Positions 1 through 11,451 are shown, counted from the first letter of the stretch. The stretch is DNA of 64,000 nucleotides from Halomonas alkalisoli (GCF_021412585.1 NZ_JAKCMI010000009.1:62001-126000); one strand, 5' to 3'. Translations and numbers: made by a program. Notes: a model not told the origin generated them from the letters alone.

Positions 1-821
1 CGAGCCGCCTCGGTCACTACCGCCTTGAGATCGTCGGGCAGCGCATTCCAGGCATCCAGGTTGACGGTTCCCTCCAGCACCGCAGTGGGCTCGTTCCACG
101 GCGAGGTGTAGTAGTAGTCGGCGACCTGATGCAGGCCGAAGGCCATGTCGTTATAGGGGCCGACCCAGTCGGCAGCGTCGAGCACCCCGGTCTGCATGGA
201 GGTGAATATCTCACCGCCCGCCATGTTGACGGTGGTGACACCGATGCCATTCATGGCTTCACCGGCCAGGCCGGGCAGGCGCAGTTTCAACCCCTGCATG
301 TCCTCGAGGGAGTTGATCTCCTCCTTGAACCAGCCGGCCATCTGCGCACCGGTGTTGCCCACGGGGAAGGGCTTCAGGTTGTGCTTGGCATAGATTTCAT
401 CCCACAGCTCCTGGCCGCCGCCATAGTAGAGCCAGGCATTGGTTTCGGTAGTGTTCATACCGAACGGCACCGCGGTGAAGAACTGCGACGCGGCGACCTT
501 ACCCCGCCAGTAGTAGGCGGCGGAGTGGCCCATTTCAGCGGTACCGGCGGCGACGGCATCGAAGACTTCCATTGCCGGCACCAGCTCGCCGGCGCCGTGC
601 ACGCGTACGCGCATGCGGCCGTTGGAGAGCGTCTCGATGCGCTCGGCGAAGTCATTGGCACCGGTGCCCAGGGCGGGGAAGTTGGTCGGCCAGGAAGTGA
701 CCATGTCCCAGGTGATGGTCTCCTGCGCGCTGGCCGTGGATACGAAAGCGGCTGCTGCGACGCCGACGGCACCGAGGCCGACGGTCTTGAGACTGTTCTT
801 CAGAAAAAAGCGACGTTGCAT
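1..821 (-). CDS. TRAP transporter solute-binding protein, DctP family (partial, C-terminus off window)
   Basis: Periplasmic binding protein of a tripartite ATP-independent transporter, which captures an organic-acid-type ligand for a DctQM-type membrane pair that is not in the window. The N-terminus starts at the ATG at 819-821 and carries a twin-arginine signal (RRFFLK near residue 3), a hydrophobic stretch and an Ala-x-Ala cleavage region (STASA) before ETITWDMVTSWP. Later segments such as GGEIFTSMQTGVLDAADWVGP are typical of the DctP fold. About 273 residues are visible; the C-terminal part lies beyond base 1. The Tat signal suggests export in folded form, as in some TRAP binding proteins for 2-oxoacids. 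The ligand cannot be told from sequence alone. Confidence 0.85.
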   Translation of the reverse strand, partial: MQRRFFLKNSLKTVGLGAVGVAAAAFVSTASAQETITWDMVTSWPTNFPALGTGANDFAERIETLSNGRMRVRVHGAGELVPAMEVFDAVAAGTAEMGHSAAYYWRGKVAASQFFTAVPFGMNTTETNAWLYYGGGQELWDEIYAKHNLKPFPVGNTGAQMAGWFKEEINSLEDMQGLKLRLPGLAGEAMNGIGVTTVNMAGGEIFTSMQTGVLDAADWVGPYNDMAFGLHQVADYYYTSPWNEPTAVLEGTVNLDAWNALPDDLKAVVTEAA

Positions 822-978
822 GGCGTACGTGACTCCGAGGGTGATTATTCTGATTCGCGTCTTGTATGGCGCGATGTGTCCGCCTGAGAGTATGCGTAAG
901 GACAAATTAGGCAGCAAGCGCGCCTTTTGACGTAGACGTCAACGTACCCGGGGAGCGCAGCCGTAAAGCGGCGTTTCC

Positions 979-3186
979 CTATAGCGGGGTGAGCTTGGCA
1001 AACCCCAACACCAGCCACTTGTCACCCTCGCCTTCGAAGCTGACCTGGACCCGGGCTCGCTCTCCCTCGCCCTCGGCGTTGAGGATCACCCCTTCGCCGA
1101 ACACCGGATGCAGCACCCGCTGCCCCAGGCTCAGGCTGGGGAGATCGCCGCCGCCGTTGACCGAGGTCTGGCGGGAGAGCCCAACCGCAGGGCGCATGGC
1201 CGTGACCGGCCGGGAGATCTGTCCCCGCAGCCGTACCTCTTCCATGTACTCGTCGGGAATCTCGCGCAGGAAGCGCGAGGCCCGCTGGAAGGTCTCCTTG
1301 CCGTGCATGCGCCGGATCTCGGCATAGGTCAGGTAGAGCTTGCGCATGGCCCGGGTCAGGCCCACATAGCAGAGCCGGCGCTCCTCCTCGAGACGCCCGG
1401 GCTCCTCCAGCGACATCTTGTGAGGAAACAGCCCCTCCTCGACCCCGGCGATGAACACCACCGGGAACTCCAGCCCCTTGGCGGAGTGCAGCGTCATCAG
1501 CTGCACGCAGTCCTCGAACTCGTCGGCCTCGTGCTCGCCAGAATTGAGCGCCGCCTCGGAGAGGAAGGCCTCCAGTGCCACGCCGCCCTCTCCCGTCTCC
1601 GGCGGCTCGAGTGCCTCGCCCTGGGTGAAAGCGCGGGCGGCATTGATCAGTTCCTCGAGGTTCTCGACCCGTGCCTGCCCCTTCTCGCCCTTCTCGCTGC
1701 GGTGGTGCTCGACCAGGCCCGAATGCTCGATCACATGGGCGATGATCTCGTGCAGCGACATGCCGGCGGTCTCGTTGTCCAGCCGCTCGATGAGGTCGGC
1801 GAACGCCTGAATGGCGTTGCCGGCGCGCCCCTTGAGCGACGCGTCGGCAAGCCCGTCATGCAGGGCCTGCCACAGCGTGACGTCGGCATGGCGGGCTCGT
1901 TCGCGCAGGATCTCCACGGTGCGGGTGCCGATGCCCCGGGCCGGCACATTGATGATGCGCTCCAGCGAGGCGTCGTCATCGCGATTGAGCAACAGGCGCA
2001 GATAGGCCAGGGCATTGCGGATCTCAAGGCGCTCGTAGAAGCGATGGCCCCCGTAGATGCGATAGGGCATCCCCTGGCGGATCAAGGTCTCCTCCAGCAC
2101 CCGCGACTGGGCGTTGGAGCGGTAGAGAATGGCGATCTCGCGGCGATTGTACCCCTCGTCGACCTTCTCCTTGATGGTATCGACGATGAAGCGCGCCTCA
2201 TCCAGGTCGTTGAAGCCGGCATAGAGCGAGATCGGCTCGCCGCGGCTACCAGCCGTCCACAGCTCCTTGCCCATGCGATCGGCGTTGTGGCTGATCAGGG
2301 CATTGGCGGCTTCGAGAATGGCGCTGGTGGAGCGATAGTTCTGCTCCAGCCGAACGGTGCGAGTATCGCGAAACTCCTGCTCGAAGCGGCGGATATTCTC
2401 CACCCGCGCGCCGCGCCAACCGTAGATGGACTGGTCGTCGTCGCCGACCACCGTCATCGGCGTCTTCATGCCGGAGAGCAGCTTGAGCCAGGCATACTGC
2501 AGGGTATTGGTGTCCTGGAACTCGTCGACCAGCACATGGCCGAAGCGCTCCTGGTAGTGGGCCAGCAGCGCCGGGTTGTCGCGCAGCAGCTCCAGGCTGC
2601 GCAGCAGCAGTTCGCCGAAGTCGACCAGCCCGCCCCGCTCGCAGGTCAGCTGGTAGCGCTCATAGAGATCCACCATCTGTGCCAGGTAGGCATCGCCATG
2701 GGCATCCACCTGATGCGGCCGCAGCCCCTCTTCCTTGCAGCCGGAAATAAATGACTGCACCTGGCGCGGCGGATAGCGCTCGTCATCGACGTGATTCTCC
2801 TTGAGCAGGCGCTTGACCAGGCGAAGCTGGTCGTCGCTGTCGATGATCTGGAAGTGCTGGGGCAGGCGGGCGTCCTGCCAGTGGGTACGCAGCAGGCGAT
2901 GGGCGATAGAGTGGAAGGTACCGACCCAGACGTTGCGCAGCGACAGCCCCAGCAGCGCCTCGAGGCGGGTGCGCATCTCCCGCGCGGCCTTGTTGGTGAA
3001 GGTCACGGCGAGCACGGCGTAGGGCGACAGGCCCTCGACCTGCATCAGCCAGGCGATGCGATGCACCAGCACACGGGTCTTGCCGGAACCCGCCCCGGCC
3101 AGCACCAGCATGTTGCCCTGGGGAGCGCTGACCGCCTCGTGCTGAGCCGGGTTCAACTGATCGAGAATCGCCGTGACGTCGTCCAT
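979..3186 (-). CDS. uvrD: DNA helicase II (UvrD)
   Basis: Superfamily 1A 3'-5' DNA helicase acting in nucleotide-excision and mismatch repair. The 735-residue length fits the family (E. coli UvrD is 720). Visible motifs are Walker A AGAGSGKT (about residues 30-37), motif II DEFQDTN, motif III GDDDQSIYGWRGA, motif IV QNYRST, and late motifs LMTLHSAKGLEF and VGLTRAM. The GDDDQSIYGWRGA form and the C-terminal tail with a short Tudor-like segment (RVLHPVFGEGVI) fit UvrD rather than Rep. It stands alone, with the TRAP gene downstream on the same strand and a repeat-filled gap upstream. Confidence 0.96.
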   Translation of the reverse strand: MDDVTAILDQLNPAQHEAVSAPQGNMLVLAGAGSGKTRVLVHRIAWLMQVEGLSPYAVLAVTFTNKAAREMRTRLEALLGLSLRNVWVGTFHSIAHRLLRTHWQDARLPQHFQIIDSDDQLRLVKRLLKENHVDDERYPPRQVQSFISGCKEEGLRPHQVDAHGDAYLAQMVDLYERYQLTCERGGLVDFGELLLRSLELLRDNPALLAHYQERFGHVLVDEFQDTNTLQYAWLKLLSGMKTPMTVVGDDDQSIYGWRGARVENIRRFEQEFRDTRTVRLEQNYRSTSAILEAANALISHNADRMGKELWTAGSRGEPISLYAGFNDLDEARFIVDTIKEKVDEGYNRREIAILYRSNAQSRVLEETLIRQGMPYRIYGGHRFYERLEIRNALAYLRLLLNRDDDASLERIINVPARGIGTRTVEILRERARHADVTLWQALHDGLADASLKGRAGNAIQAFADLIERLDNETAGMSLHEIIAHVIEHSGLVEHHRSEKGEKGQARVENLEELINAARAFTQGEALEPPETGEGGVALEAFLSEAALNSGEHEADEFEDCVQLMTLHSAKGLEFPVVFIAGVEEGLFPHKMSLEEPGRLEEERRLCYVGLTRAMRKLYLTYAEIRRMHGKETFQRASRFLREIPDEYMEEVRLRGQISRPVTAMRPAVGLSRQTSVNGGGDLPSLSLGQRVLHPVFGEGVILNAEGEGERARVQVSFEGEGDKWLVLGFAKLTPL

Positions 3187-3253
3187 GGGAAGGGTACTGC
3201 CGCTCGAAAAATGAGCGCTCAGCTTAGCATATCCAGATGACGCATAAGACTCA

Positions 3254-3804
3254 TCAGGCGCCTGGCGGAGGCGGCAACGTCAGTGGTTATCGTCATACAC
3301 CGGCAACACCGCCGGGAGTCCTTCGGCCTCCAGTCGTGAGCTGAAGCTACTCCCACAGCGGCGTGGCATCGTCGGTGGGTAGAATCGCTGTTGGAGCGCT
3401 CGGTTCGGCGCTCCGAGTTCCCATCGCGACTGGCGCCGTCAGGCGCCTTGGTGGGGGCGGCAATGTCAGTGGTTATCGTCAGACACCGGCAACACCGCCA
3501 GGAGTCCTTCGGCCTCCAGTCGTGAGCTGAAGCTTCCTCCCACAGTGCGTGGCACCATTGGTGGAGAAGATCGCTGTTGGAGCGCTGCTCTGCATCGCGA
3601 CTGGCGCCGTCAGGCGCCTTGGCGGGGGCGGCAACGTCAGTGGTTATCGTCAGACACCGGCAACACCGCCGGGAGTCCTTCGGCCTCCAGTCGTGAGCTA
3701 AAGCTACTCCTACAGCGGTGTAGCTCCTTCCGTGGAGAAAGCAGCTGTTGGAGCGCTGCTCTGCATCGCGACTGGCGCCGTCAGGCGCCTTGGCGGAGGC
3801 CGCA
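3254..3804. repeat. Intergenic array of about 171-bp repeats (three copies plus a partial fourth)
   Basis: Units start with TCAGGCGCC at 3254, 3439, 3610 and 3781, giving periods of 185, 171 and 171 bp. The first unit is longer because its TGTTGGAGCGC arm is followed by a different 14-base-longer loop (GCTCGGTTCGGCGCTCC hairpin). Each unit contains a GGCGCC-GTCA-GGCGCC hairpin at the junction, and on the minus strand a TGTGGGAGTAGCTTCAGC segment that resembles the REP-type palindromes of pseudomonads. The fourth copy breaks off about 20 bases before the end of the HexR gene. The array fills nearly all of the 638-base gap between uvrD and that gene. No gene is seen in it; frames open across it are repeats of the same meaningless peptide. 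Confidence 0.85.
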
Positions 3805-3824
3805 GTGTTATCCCCAACGCTGGG

Positions 3825-4688
3825 CTACGGCTTGCCTTCCTGCTCCGGAAACCTAAGCGGCGTCAGGCTCTTCTTCACCGCCTTGAGCTGCTCGGCGAGC
3901 CTGGGGCCACGGGTCTTGGCCACTCCGACCGCCAGCACGTCGACCAGAACCAGGTGGGCGATGCGCGAGCTCATCGGGGTGTAGATCTCGGTATCCTCGT
4001 GCACGTCGATATAGAGCGGCAGGGTCACCTCCTCGGCCAGCGGCGAGCCGCTGGGACACAGGCCGATCACCGTGGCACCGGCCTCGCGGGCCAGGCGCAC
4101 GCTGGCGACAAGCGCCCGGGTCCGGCCGGTCTGAGAGATCGCCACCACGACATCGCCTTCCTTGAGGGTCACCGCCGACATGTTCTGCATGTGCGGGTCG
4201 GCGTAAGCGGCGGTGGAGATCTGCAGGCGGAAGAACTTGTGCTGGGCGTCGAAGGCCACCGCACCCGATGCGCCGAAACCGTAGAACTCCACCCGATTGG
4301 CCATGGCCAGCGCCTGGATAGCCCGACTCAGGGCCTCGTTGTCCATCCGATCGCGCACCGACAGCAGGGTGCCCACGGTGGAGTCGAAGATGCTCTGGGA
4401 GAATTCGGCCACCGAATCGTCATCGTTCATCGAGAACTGGGCGAACTGGCTGCCGGAAGCCAGCATCTGTGCCAGCTTGAGCTTGAAGTCCTGGAAGCCA
4501 TTGCAGCCCAGCGCCCGGCAGAACCGCACCACGGTGGGTTCGCTGACCTTGGACTCGGTCGCCAGGTCGACGATGCGCATATGGATCACTTCATCGGGAT
4601 TGCGCAGAACGTAGCGCGCCACCTTCTGCTCGGAGCGGCGAAAGTGCTCCATGCGGCGTCTCATTTCATCGAACAGGGCGCGGCTCAC
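3825..4688 (-). CDS. hexR: HexR-like RpiR-family transcriptional regulator
   Basis: 287-residue regulator with an N-terminal RpiR helix-turn-helix (about residues 1-80, with LATESKVSEPTVVRFCRALG as the recognition region) and a C-terminal SIS sugar-phosphate-binding domain (about 120-260, with FYGFGASGAVAFDAQHKFFR and AISQTGRTRALV). HexR proteins repress central sugar catabolism (zwf, edd, gap) and are released by 2-keto-3-deoxy-6-phosphogluconate. The length and the ASGAVA and SQTGRT motifs fit HexR well. No sugar-catabolism genes sit next to it here, so the target set is not shown by context. The family call is firm; the exact orthology is likely. Confidence 0.85.
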   Translation of the reverse strand: MSRALFDEMRRRMEHFRRSEQKVARYVLRNPDEVIHMRIVDLATESKVSEPTVVRFCRALGCNGFQDFKLKLAQMLASGSQFAQFSMNDDDSVAEFSQSIFDSTVGTLLSVRDRMDNEALSRAIQALAMANRVEFYGFGASGAVAFDAQHKFFRLQISTAAYADPHMQNMSAVTLKEGDVVVAISQTGRTRALVASVRLAREAGATVIGLCPSGSPLAEEVTLPLYIDVHEDTEIYTPMSSRIAHLVLVDVLAVGVAKTRGPRLAEQLKAVKKSLTPLRFPEQEGKP

Positions 4689-4899
4689 GCTGAACTCCTT
4701 GGTTGGCAGTCGCAGGGTTCAGTATGCCCCATCACGAAGACGATATGGAATTTCGCCCTGCTGCGTGAAATGACCCACTTAGTCATCATCCTGTCAAGTA
4801 GGGTATAGTAGAAAAGCTTGGCCGCCATCTAGCTGGGTGACGGCATGCCGACAACCGTAGGCAAGAAGAGACGACAAAGAAGAAGAGGGAGAGTCGATC

Positions 4900-5100
4900 A
4901 TGAGCAAGATCGAACGCGTAACTTCCGTCAAGAGTGAGCTTCTCGACATCTTCATGAGCTTGAAAGTCGCCGAACACGAGAGACGCTCACGCACCGCCGC
5001 TCAGCGCAACCTGAGGGCGCGCCGCGGCATCGAGCTGCACAACGAATTCAAACAGCTGGAGCGAAATATCGCCGATCTGGCCGAAGACGAAAAGCATTGA
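4900..5100 (+). CDS. Small charged protein, possibly PA3496-like
   Basis: 66-residue hydrophilic protein, rich in Arg, Glu and Lys and predicted helical (AQRNLRARRGIELHNEFKQLERNIADL). A good ribosome-binding site (GAGGGAGAG at about 4886-4894) precedes the ATG, and a strong hairpin follows the stop. It is divergent from the HexR gene. The ARR-x-IE-x(6)-L pattern recalls the small PA3496-type proteins of pseudomonads, but this is only a visual resemblance. There is no signal peptide or membrane segment. Function unknown. Confidence 0.65.
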   Translation: MSKIERVTSVKSELLDIFMSLKVAEHERRSRTAAQRNLRARRGIELHNEFKQLERNIADLAEDEKH

Positions 5101-5101
5101 C

Positions 5102-5125
5102 GACGGCCGCCTGTCGGCGGCCGTC
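5102..5125. terminator. Hairpin terminator between convergent genes
   Basis: Perfect 10-bp inverted repeat GACGGCCGCC / GGCGGCCGTC with a 4-base loop directly after the stop of the 66-residue gene. There is no clear T-run. A second hairpin follows at 5141-5159 and probably serves the convergent transporter gene. Confidence 0.65.
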
Positions 5126-5140
5126 CAAGGCAGTCGCTCA

Positions 5141-5159
5141 AGCCCCGTCCGGCGGGGCT
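5141..5159. terminator. Hairpin terminator for the NSS transporter gene
   Basis: AGCCCC-GTCCGGC-GGGGCT hairpin 10 bases beyond the stop of the minus-strand transporter gene. Confidence 0.5.
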
Positions 5160-5169
5160 CAGGGACCTG

Positions 5170-6516
5170 TCACCCCAGCAAGCTGTTGATGAACACCAGG
5201 ATCACGCCCAGCGGCGCAATATAGCGCGCCACGACATACCAGACCGTCTCGCTGCCAGCGCTCAGGTTCAGCTCCCCGGCGACGCTCTTGCGATCCAGGC
5301 ACCAGCCCACGAAGACGATGGCACCAAGGCCGGTCAGCGGCAGCAGGATCTTGCTGGTGAAGGTATCCAGCAGGTCGAAGACGTTGAGGCCGAAGATCAG
5401 GAACTCATCCCAGACGTTGAACGACATCAATGCCGCGATACCCAGCGCCCAGACCGCAACGCCACCGACCAATGTGGCCATCACCCGGGTCAGCGGCGAT
5501 CGCTCCTCGACGAACTCCACCACCGGCTCCAGCAGTGAAATCGCAGAGGTCAGGGCGGCGAAGGTCAGCAGCAGGAAGAACATCAGGCCGAGAATCATCC
5601 CACCGGTCATGTTGCCGAAGGCCAGCGGCAGGGTGACGAAGATCAAGCCCGGCCCTTCTCCGGCACTCAGGCCGTTGGCGAATACGATGGGGAAGATGGC
5701 CAGCCCCGCCAGCAGCGCGATGACGGTATCCAGGATGATCACCGTGCGCGCCGTACCCAACAGGTTGACGTCCTCACCCAGGTAGGAACCGTAGGCCATC
5801 ATGATGCCCATCCCCAACGACAGGGTGAAGAAGGCCTGGCCCATGGCGGCCAGTACGATATCACCGCTCAAGGCACCCCAGTCGGGGCTGAACATGAAGG
5901 CCAGCGCCTCACCGAAGTGACCCGTGGTCATGCCATAGCCCACCAGCACGATCATCAATACCACCAGCGCCGGCATCAGCGTGCGCACGGCGCCTTCCAG
6001 GCCCTTGGTCACCCCGCGAGCGACGATCCATACCACCAGCGCCATGAAGGCGGTATGCCACAGCAGCAGCACACCCGGGCTACCCAGCAGGCCACCGAAG
6101 ATGGCCCCGACGCTGTCGGCATCCTGGCCGGTGAAGGTGCCGGTAACGGAGTTGAGGGTGTAGTAGAGGGACCAGCCACCGATGACACTGTAGAAGGAGA
6201 GAATCAGGAAGGCGGCCAGCACCCCGCTGACGCCGACCAGCGCCCAGGCCCTGGTTTTTCCGCTACTGGTAGCCAGCTTCAACATGGCATTGACGGGATT
6301 GTTCTGTCCACGACGCCCGATCAGCCACTCGGCGACGAGTATCGGCAGGCCGATCACCGCGACACAGGCCAGGTAGACCAGCACGAAGGCGGCGCCACCG
6401 CTCTCCCCCACCATATAGGAGAAACGCCAGATATTGCCCAGGCCCACCGCGGAGCCGGCAGCAGCTAGCACGAAGGTCATCTTCGACGACCACTGTGCAT
6501 GGACGAGTTTCGACAT
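5170..6516 (-). CDS. Neurotransmitter:sodium symporter (NSS/SNF) family transporter
   Basis: 448-residue inner-membrane protein with about 11-12 hydrophobic segments. The N-terminal GSAVGLGNIWRFSYM motif is the Na+-binding and substrate-binding unwound helix 1 of the LeuT fold, and GGAAFVLVYL follows it. Family members take up amino acids or related amines with Na+. The C-terminus is short, as in bacterial MhsT/TnaT-like members with 11-12 helices. The substrate cannot be assigned. It is a single gene flanked by hairpins downstream and by a promoter gap of about 130 bases before the DUF72 gene. Confidence 0.93.
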   Translation of the reverse strand: MSKLVHAQWSSKMTFVLAAAGSAVGLGNIWRFSYMVGESGGAAFVLVYLACVAVIGLPILVAEWLIGRRGQNNPVNAMLKLATSSGKTRAWALVGVSGVLAAFLILSFYSVIGGWSLYYTLNSVTGTFTGQDADSVGAIFGGLLGSPGVLLLWHTAFMALVVWIVARGVTKGLEGAVRTLMPALVVLMIVLVGYGMTTGHFGEALAFMFSPDWGALSGDIVLAAMGQAFFTLSLGMGIMMAYGSYLGEDVNLLGTARTVIILDTVIALLAGLAIFPIVFANGLSAGEGPGLIFVTLPLAFGNMTGGMILGLMFFLLLTFAALTSAISLLEPVVEFVEERSPLTRVMATLVGGVAVWALGIAALMSFNVWDEFLIFGLNVFDLLDTFTSKILLPLTGLGAIVFVGWCLDRKSVAGELNLSAGSETVWYVVARYIAPLGVILVFINSLLG

Positions 6517-6647
6517 GAATCACCTATTGTTGTGTATCAGGTTGTTGGTCTGTCTCAAGCACAAAAACACAGAAGATAGGAAGGTTTTTGACTCGAATTA
6601 CGGCAAATCTATCCGATCATACGCTCGAAGGCCAGCGTCGATATGCC

Positions 6648-7514
6648 TTAGAACAGGCTCGTTTGCCGCTCTCCGGCAAAGTCACCCATCGGCAACAGGC
6701 CGATGTCGTCGGCAAAGGCTTGATAGAGCCTCCTGGCCAACTGCGGGGCCTGAAGGTTGTTGGCGGTATGCACAAAAAGGAAAGGGGTTTTCCCCTGTTT
6801 TATCCACAGCCTGATCTGGTTAATCCAGGGCTGGAAATAATGCCAGTTGACCGACTCATCCAGATGCCCGATGAAGCGAATCAGCGGTTGCTCTCCCGTG
6901 GAAAGCACGTGTAATGGGCATCGTGGCTTTTCGTTCTGGGCGTGGACAAGGGCTGGGCTACCCTCCGCCGACGTCGAGAACAGTGCGCGAACGTCGAGCA
7001 TGGCGCGGTTGGCACGGTGAGTTATCAACAGGCGGTTCAAGGCAACTTCAGCCACCCCCTTGTGGAAAAACTCGGGATGACGAACCTCCACGGCGCAGGC
7101 AATGCCGGGCGGCCAGCGCGCAAGCAACGCCTCGAGCCGAGGCAGTTCGCTATAACCGAAATTTCGCGGTAGCTGGACAAGGAGCGGGCCCAGGCGATCG
7201 TGCAGCGGCGCAAGGGCTTCGAGAAAGGCATCGAAACCCGACTCGACACCCTGGAGTCGCTGCTCATGGGTCAACGTCGCCGGCAGCTTGAAGCAGAAGC
7301 GGAAGTTGGCAGGGACCTGGCGCGACCAGCCTGCCACCGTCTCCGACCGGGGCGCCCCACTATAGAAGGTCGTGTTGCCCTCCACCGCGGAGAACACCCG
7401 GGCGTAGTCGGCCAACCAGCCCTCCTGGCCCCCGTAGGGCGGGTAAAGGGAGCCACACCACTCGGGATTGGCCCACATGGGCAAACCCAGATACAGTCTG
7501 GACAACCTTGCCAT
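6648..7514 (-). CDS. DUF72 (YecE-like) family protein
   Basis: 288-residue cytoplasmic protein with the DUF72 TIM-barrel signature: an early LGLPMWANPEWCGSLYPP, then FSAVEGNTTFYSGAP, FRFCFKLPATLTHE and a late FVHTANNLQAPQLARRLYQ. Biochemical function of the family is unknown. It is divergent from the PAP2 phosphatase gene, with 94 bases between starts. The coding sequence contains a perfect DnaA 9-mer at 6800-6808, which may be chance. Confidence 0.9.
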   Translation of the reverse strand: MARLSRLYLGLPMWANPEWCGSLYPPYGGQEGWLADYARVFSAVEGNTTFYSGAPRSETVAGWSRQVPANFRFCFKLPATLTHEQRLQGVESGFDAFLEALAPLHDRLGPLLVQLPRNFGYSELPRLEALLARWPPGIACAVEVRHPEFFHKGVAEVALNRLLITHRANRAMLDVRALFSTSAEGSPALVHAQNEKPRCPLHVLSTGEQPLIRFIGHLDESVNWHYFQPWINQIRLWIKQGKTPFLFVHTANNLQAPQLARRLYQAFADDIGLLPMGDFAGERQTSLF

Positions 7515-7608
7515 ACTCCTGTAACAAAATTAATCGGAAACAACGCCTGGCAACTGGCAGCATGAGCGGCCCGCCCCACGCTGTAGAAGGAAGCTGCGCC
7601 CAACGACC

Positions 7609-8211
7609 ATGGAAATGACGCTCAATCTTGTCCTGTTCGCGCAGTTGAACGCTGCACCCGAGAGCAATCCTCGCCTGCTGGTGCTGGCGGAGGTCTTGGC
7701 CGTTTACCTGATCTGGCTGGTGCCGGCCCTGCTGGTTATTGGCTGGCTACGCGGAAGCGACCGCTTGAAACGCCCCTTGCTCGAGGCTTTCATGGCCACC
7801 CTACTGGCCCTGACCGCCAGCGGGTTGATCGGCCATCTCTGGCCCATGCCCCGGCCCTTCATGATCCCGGTAGGGTTCACGTTCCTGGAACATGCGCCTA
7901 CCCCCGCCTTCCCCAGCAACCATGCCACGATCATGCTGACCATGGCCTTCAGCCTGCTGCTGCATGCCGAGACCCGACGTATCGGACGCTACCTGCTGCT
8001 GCTGGCGGTGCCGGTTGCCTGGGCGCGGGTCTTTCTCGGCGTTCATTTCCCCCAGGACATGCTCGGTGCCCTGCTGCTGGCCGCGTGCATGGCTACGCTG
8101 GTCGGCGCCAGCCGCAGCTGGCTGATCCTGCCGTTCTACCACCATGTGGCAAGGCGACTCTACCGCCTGCTGTTCGCCCCGCTGATTCGCCGTGGTTGGG
8201 TACAACGCTGA
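7609..8211 (+). CDS. PAP2-family phosphatase, probable undecaprenyl-diphosphatase
   Basis: 200-residue integral membrane protein with the phosphatidic-acid-phosphatase type 2 motifs in order: PMPRPFM, PSNHA (usually PSGH) and ARVFLGVHFPQD with its catalytic His and Asp. BcrC/YbjG-type members dephosphorylate undecaprenyl diphosphate at the periplasmic face to recycle the lipid carrier for peptidoglycan and O-antigen. An unrelated enzyme for the same step, UppP, is encoded 5 kb away. A GC-rich hairpin at 8210-8226 separates it from convergent glmS. Confidence 0.85.
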   Translation: MEMTLNLVLFAQLNAAPESNPRLLVLAEVLAVYLIWLVPALLVIGWLRGSDRLKRPLLEAFMATLLALTASGLIGHLWPMPRPFMIPVGFTFLEHAPTPAFPSNHATIMLTMAFSLLLHAETRRIGRYLLLLAVPVAWARVFLGVHFPQDMLGALLLAACMATLVGASRSWLILPFYHHVARRLYRLLFAPLIRRGWVQR

Positions 8212-8226
8212 GCCCGATGCGGGCTC
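8210..8226. terminator. GC-rich hairpin between convergent genes
   Basis: GAGCCC-GATGC-GGGCTC overlaps the stop codon region of the PAP2 gene and lies 14 bases before the end of glmS. There is no T-tract, so terminator function is uncertain. Confidence 0.35.
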
Positions 8227-8240
8227 GGCGCCATCCCGGG

Positions 8241-10073
<1,833 letters not shown>

Positions 10074-10083
10074 CGCGCTCTCC

Positions 10084-11451
10084 TCAGTAATCCTTTGCCT
10101 TGGTGGGCCGCGGCCAGTCCGCCTTGGCGATCTGCCGGCCTCGGGAGACCGCCAGCGCATTGTCGGCCACGTCCTTGCTGATCGTCGACCCCGCCCCCAC
10201 GGTGGCGCCGCGGCCCACACTGACCGGAGCCACCAGGGCGGTATTGGAGCCGATGAAGGCGCCGTCGCCGATCTCGGTGCGATGCTTGTTGGCGCCGTCG
10301 TAATTGCAGGTGATGGTACCGGCACCGACGTTGACGTTGCGACCCAGTCGAGCGTCTCCCACATAGCTCAGGTGGTTGATCTTGCTATCCTCGCCCACCT
10401 CGACGTTCTTGGTCTCGACGAAATTTCCCACCTTGGCACCCACCGCCAGACGCGAGCCGGGGCGCAGCCGGGCGAAGGGCCCGATACGGTTGCGGCCGGC
10501 GATCACGGCCCCATCGATGACACTATGGGCCTCGATCACCGATTCGGCACCGATATGGCTGTCGCGAATCACGCAATGGGGGCCGATGCGAACACCTTCA
10601 CCGAGCTCGACCTCGCCCTCGAAGACACAGCCCACGTCGATCTCCACGTCGTGGCCGCAGGTCAGACGACCGCGCACATCGAGCCGCGCCGGATCGAGCA
10701 GGGCCACGCCCTGGAGCATCAGCTGCTCGGCGATACGGGCCTGGTGTGCGCGCTCGAGCCGCGACATCTGCAGGCGGTTGTTGACTCCCTCCACCTCCAG
10801 CGGGTTGTCGGGCTGTGCGGTGGCGATCGCCACACCGTCGGCCGCCGCCATGGCGATGACATCGGTCAGGTAATACTCGCCCTGGGCGTTGTCGGCAGAA
10901 AGCTGGGGCAGCCAGCGCTGCAGCTGTGCTGCCGTCATGGCCATGATGCCGGTATTGCATTCACGCACCGCCAACTCCCGCTCGCTGGCATCCTTCTGCT
11001 CGACGATCGCGACGACCTCGCCGGCATCGTTGCGCAGGATGCGGCCATAGCCATTGGGGTCGTCGAGGGTCACGGTAAGCAGGCCCATGCGCGACTCGGT
11101 GACCTGATCGAGCAATACCGACAGGGTCTCGTGGCGAATCAGCGGCACGTCGCCGTACAGGACCAGTACCTTGCCCTTGCCAAGGCCATCGAGCGCCTGG
11201 GCCACCGCATGCCCGGTGCCTTTCTGCTCCGCCTGCAGCGCAAAGCGTACCGGATACTCGCCGAGTGCCTGACGCACCCGATCCGCGCCGTGACCGACCA
11301 CGACATGCATCCGGTCGGCCTCGAGCCGCTGGGCGGTATCGATGACATGACACACCATCGGCTTGCCGGCCAGGCGGTGCAGTACCTTGGGCAGCTGCGA
11401 GCGCATCCGCGTCCCTTGCCCGGCGGCCAGAATCACCACGTCGAGGCTCAT
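10084..11451 (-). CDS. glmU: Bifunctional UDP-GlcNAc pyrophosphorylase / GlcN-1-P acetyltransferase, GlmU
   Basis: Acetylates GlcN-1-P and adds UMP to make UDP-GlcNAc, the next steps after GlmS. Start chosen at the ATG at 11449-11451 ([16 protein letters not shown]), which has a GGAGTCAAG ribosome-binding site; the frame continues 23 codons upstream without homology. 455 residues. The N-terminal pyrophosphorylase domain shows LAAGQGTRM and [13 protein letters not shown]. The C-terminal left-handed beta-helix acetyltransferase has hexapeptide repeats and [10 protein letters not shown] near the active site. First gene of a glmU-glmS operon, as in many proteobacteria. Confidence 0.97.
   Translation of the reverse strand: MSLDVVILAAGQGTRMRSQLPKVLHRLAGKPMVCHVIDTAQRLEADRMHVVVGHGADRVRQALGEYPVRFALQAEQKGTGHAVAQALDGLGKGKVLVLYGDVPLIRHETLSVLLDQVTESRMGLLTVTLDDPNGYGRILRNDAGEVVAIVEQKDASERELAVRECNTGIMAMTAAQLQRWLPQLSADNAQGEYYLTDVIAMAAADGVAIATAQPDNPLEVEGVNNRLQMSRLERAHQARIAEQLMLQGVALLDPARLDVRGRLTCGHDVEIDVGCVFEGEVELGEGVRIGPHCVIRDSHIGAESVIEAHSVIDGAVIAGRNRIGPFARLRPGSRLAVGAKVGNFVETKNVEVGEDSKINHLSYVGDARLGRNVNVGAGTITCNYDGANKHRTEIGDGAFIGSNTALVAPVSVGRGATVGAGSTISKDVADNALAVSRGRQIAKADWPRPTKAKDY

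Noticed and set aside
3254..3804. CRISPR array
   Set aside because: Units are about 171 bp and nearly identical throughout, with no short repeat and unique spacer pattern.
3545..4808. Plus-strand open frames across the repeat array and the HexR gene
   Set aside because: The peptides repeat because the DNA repeats, and the rest is antisense to a clear regulator gene.
10074..10364. 97-codon N-terminal extension of GlmS
   Set aside because: It would bury the catalytic Cys2 and overlaps glmU on the same strand; the MCGIV start is required.
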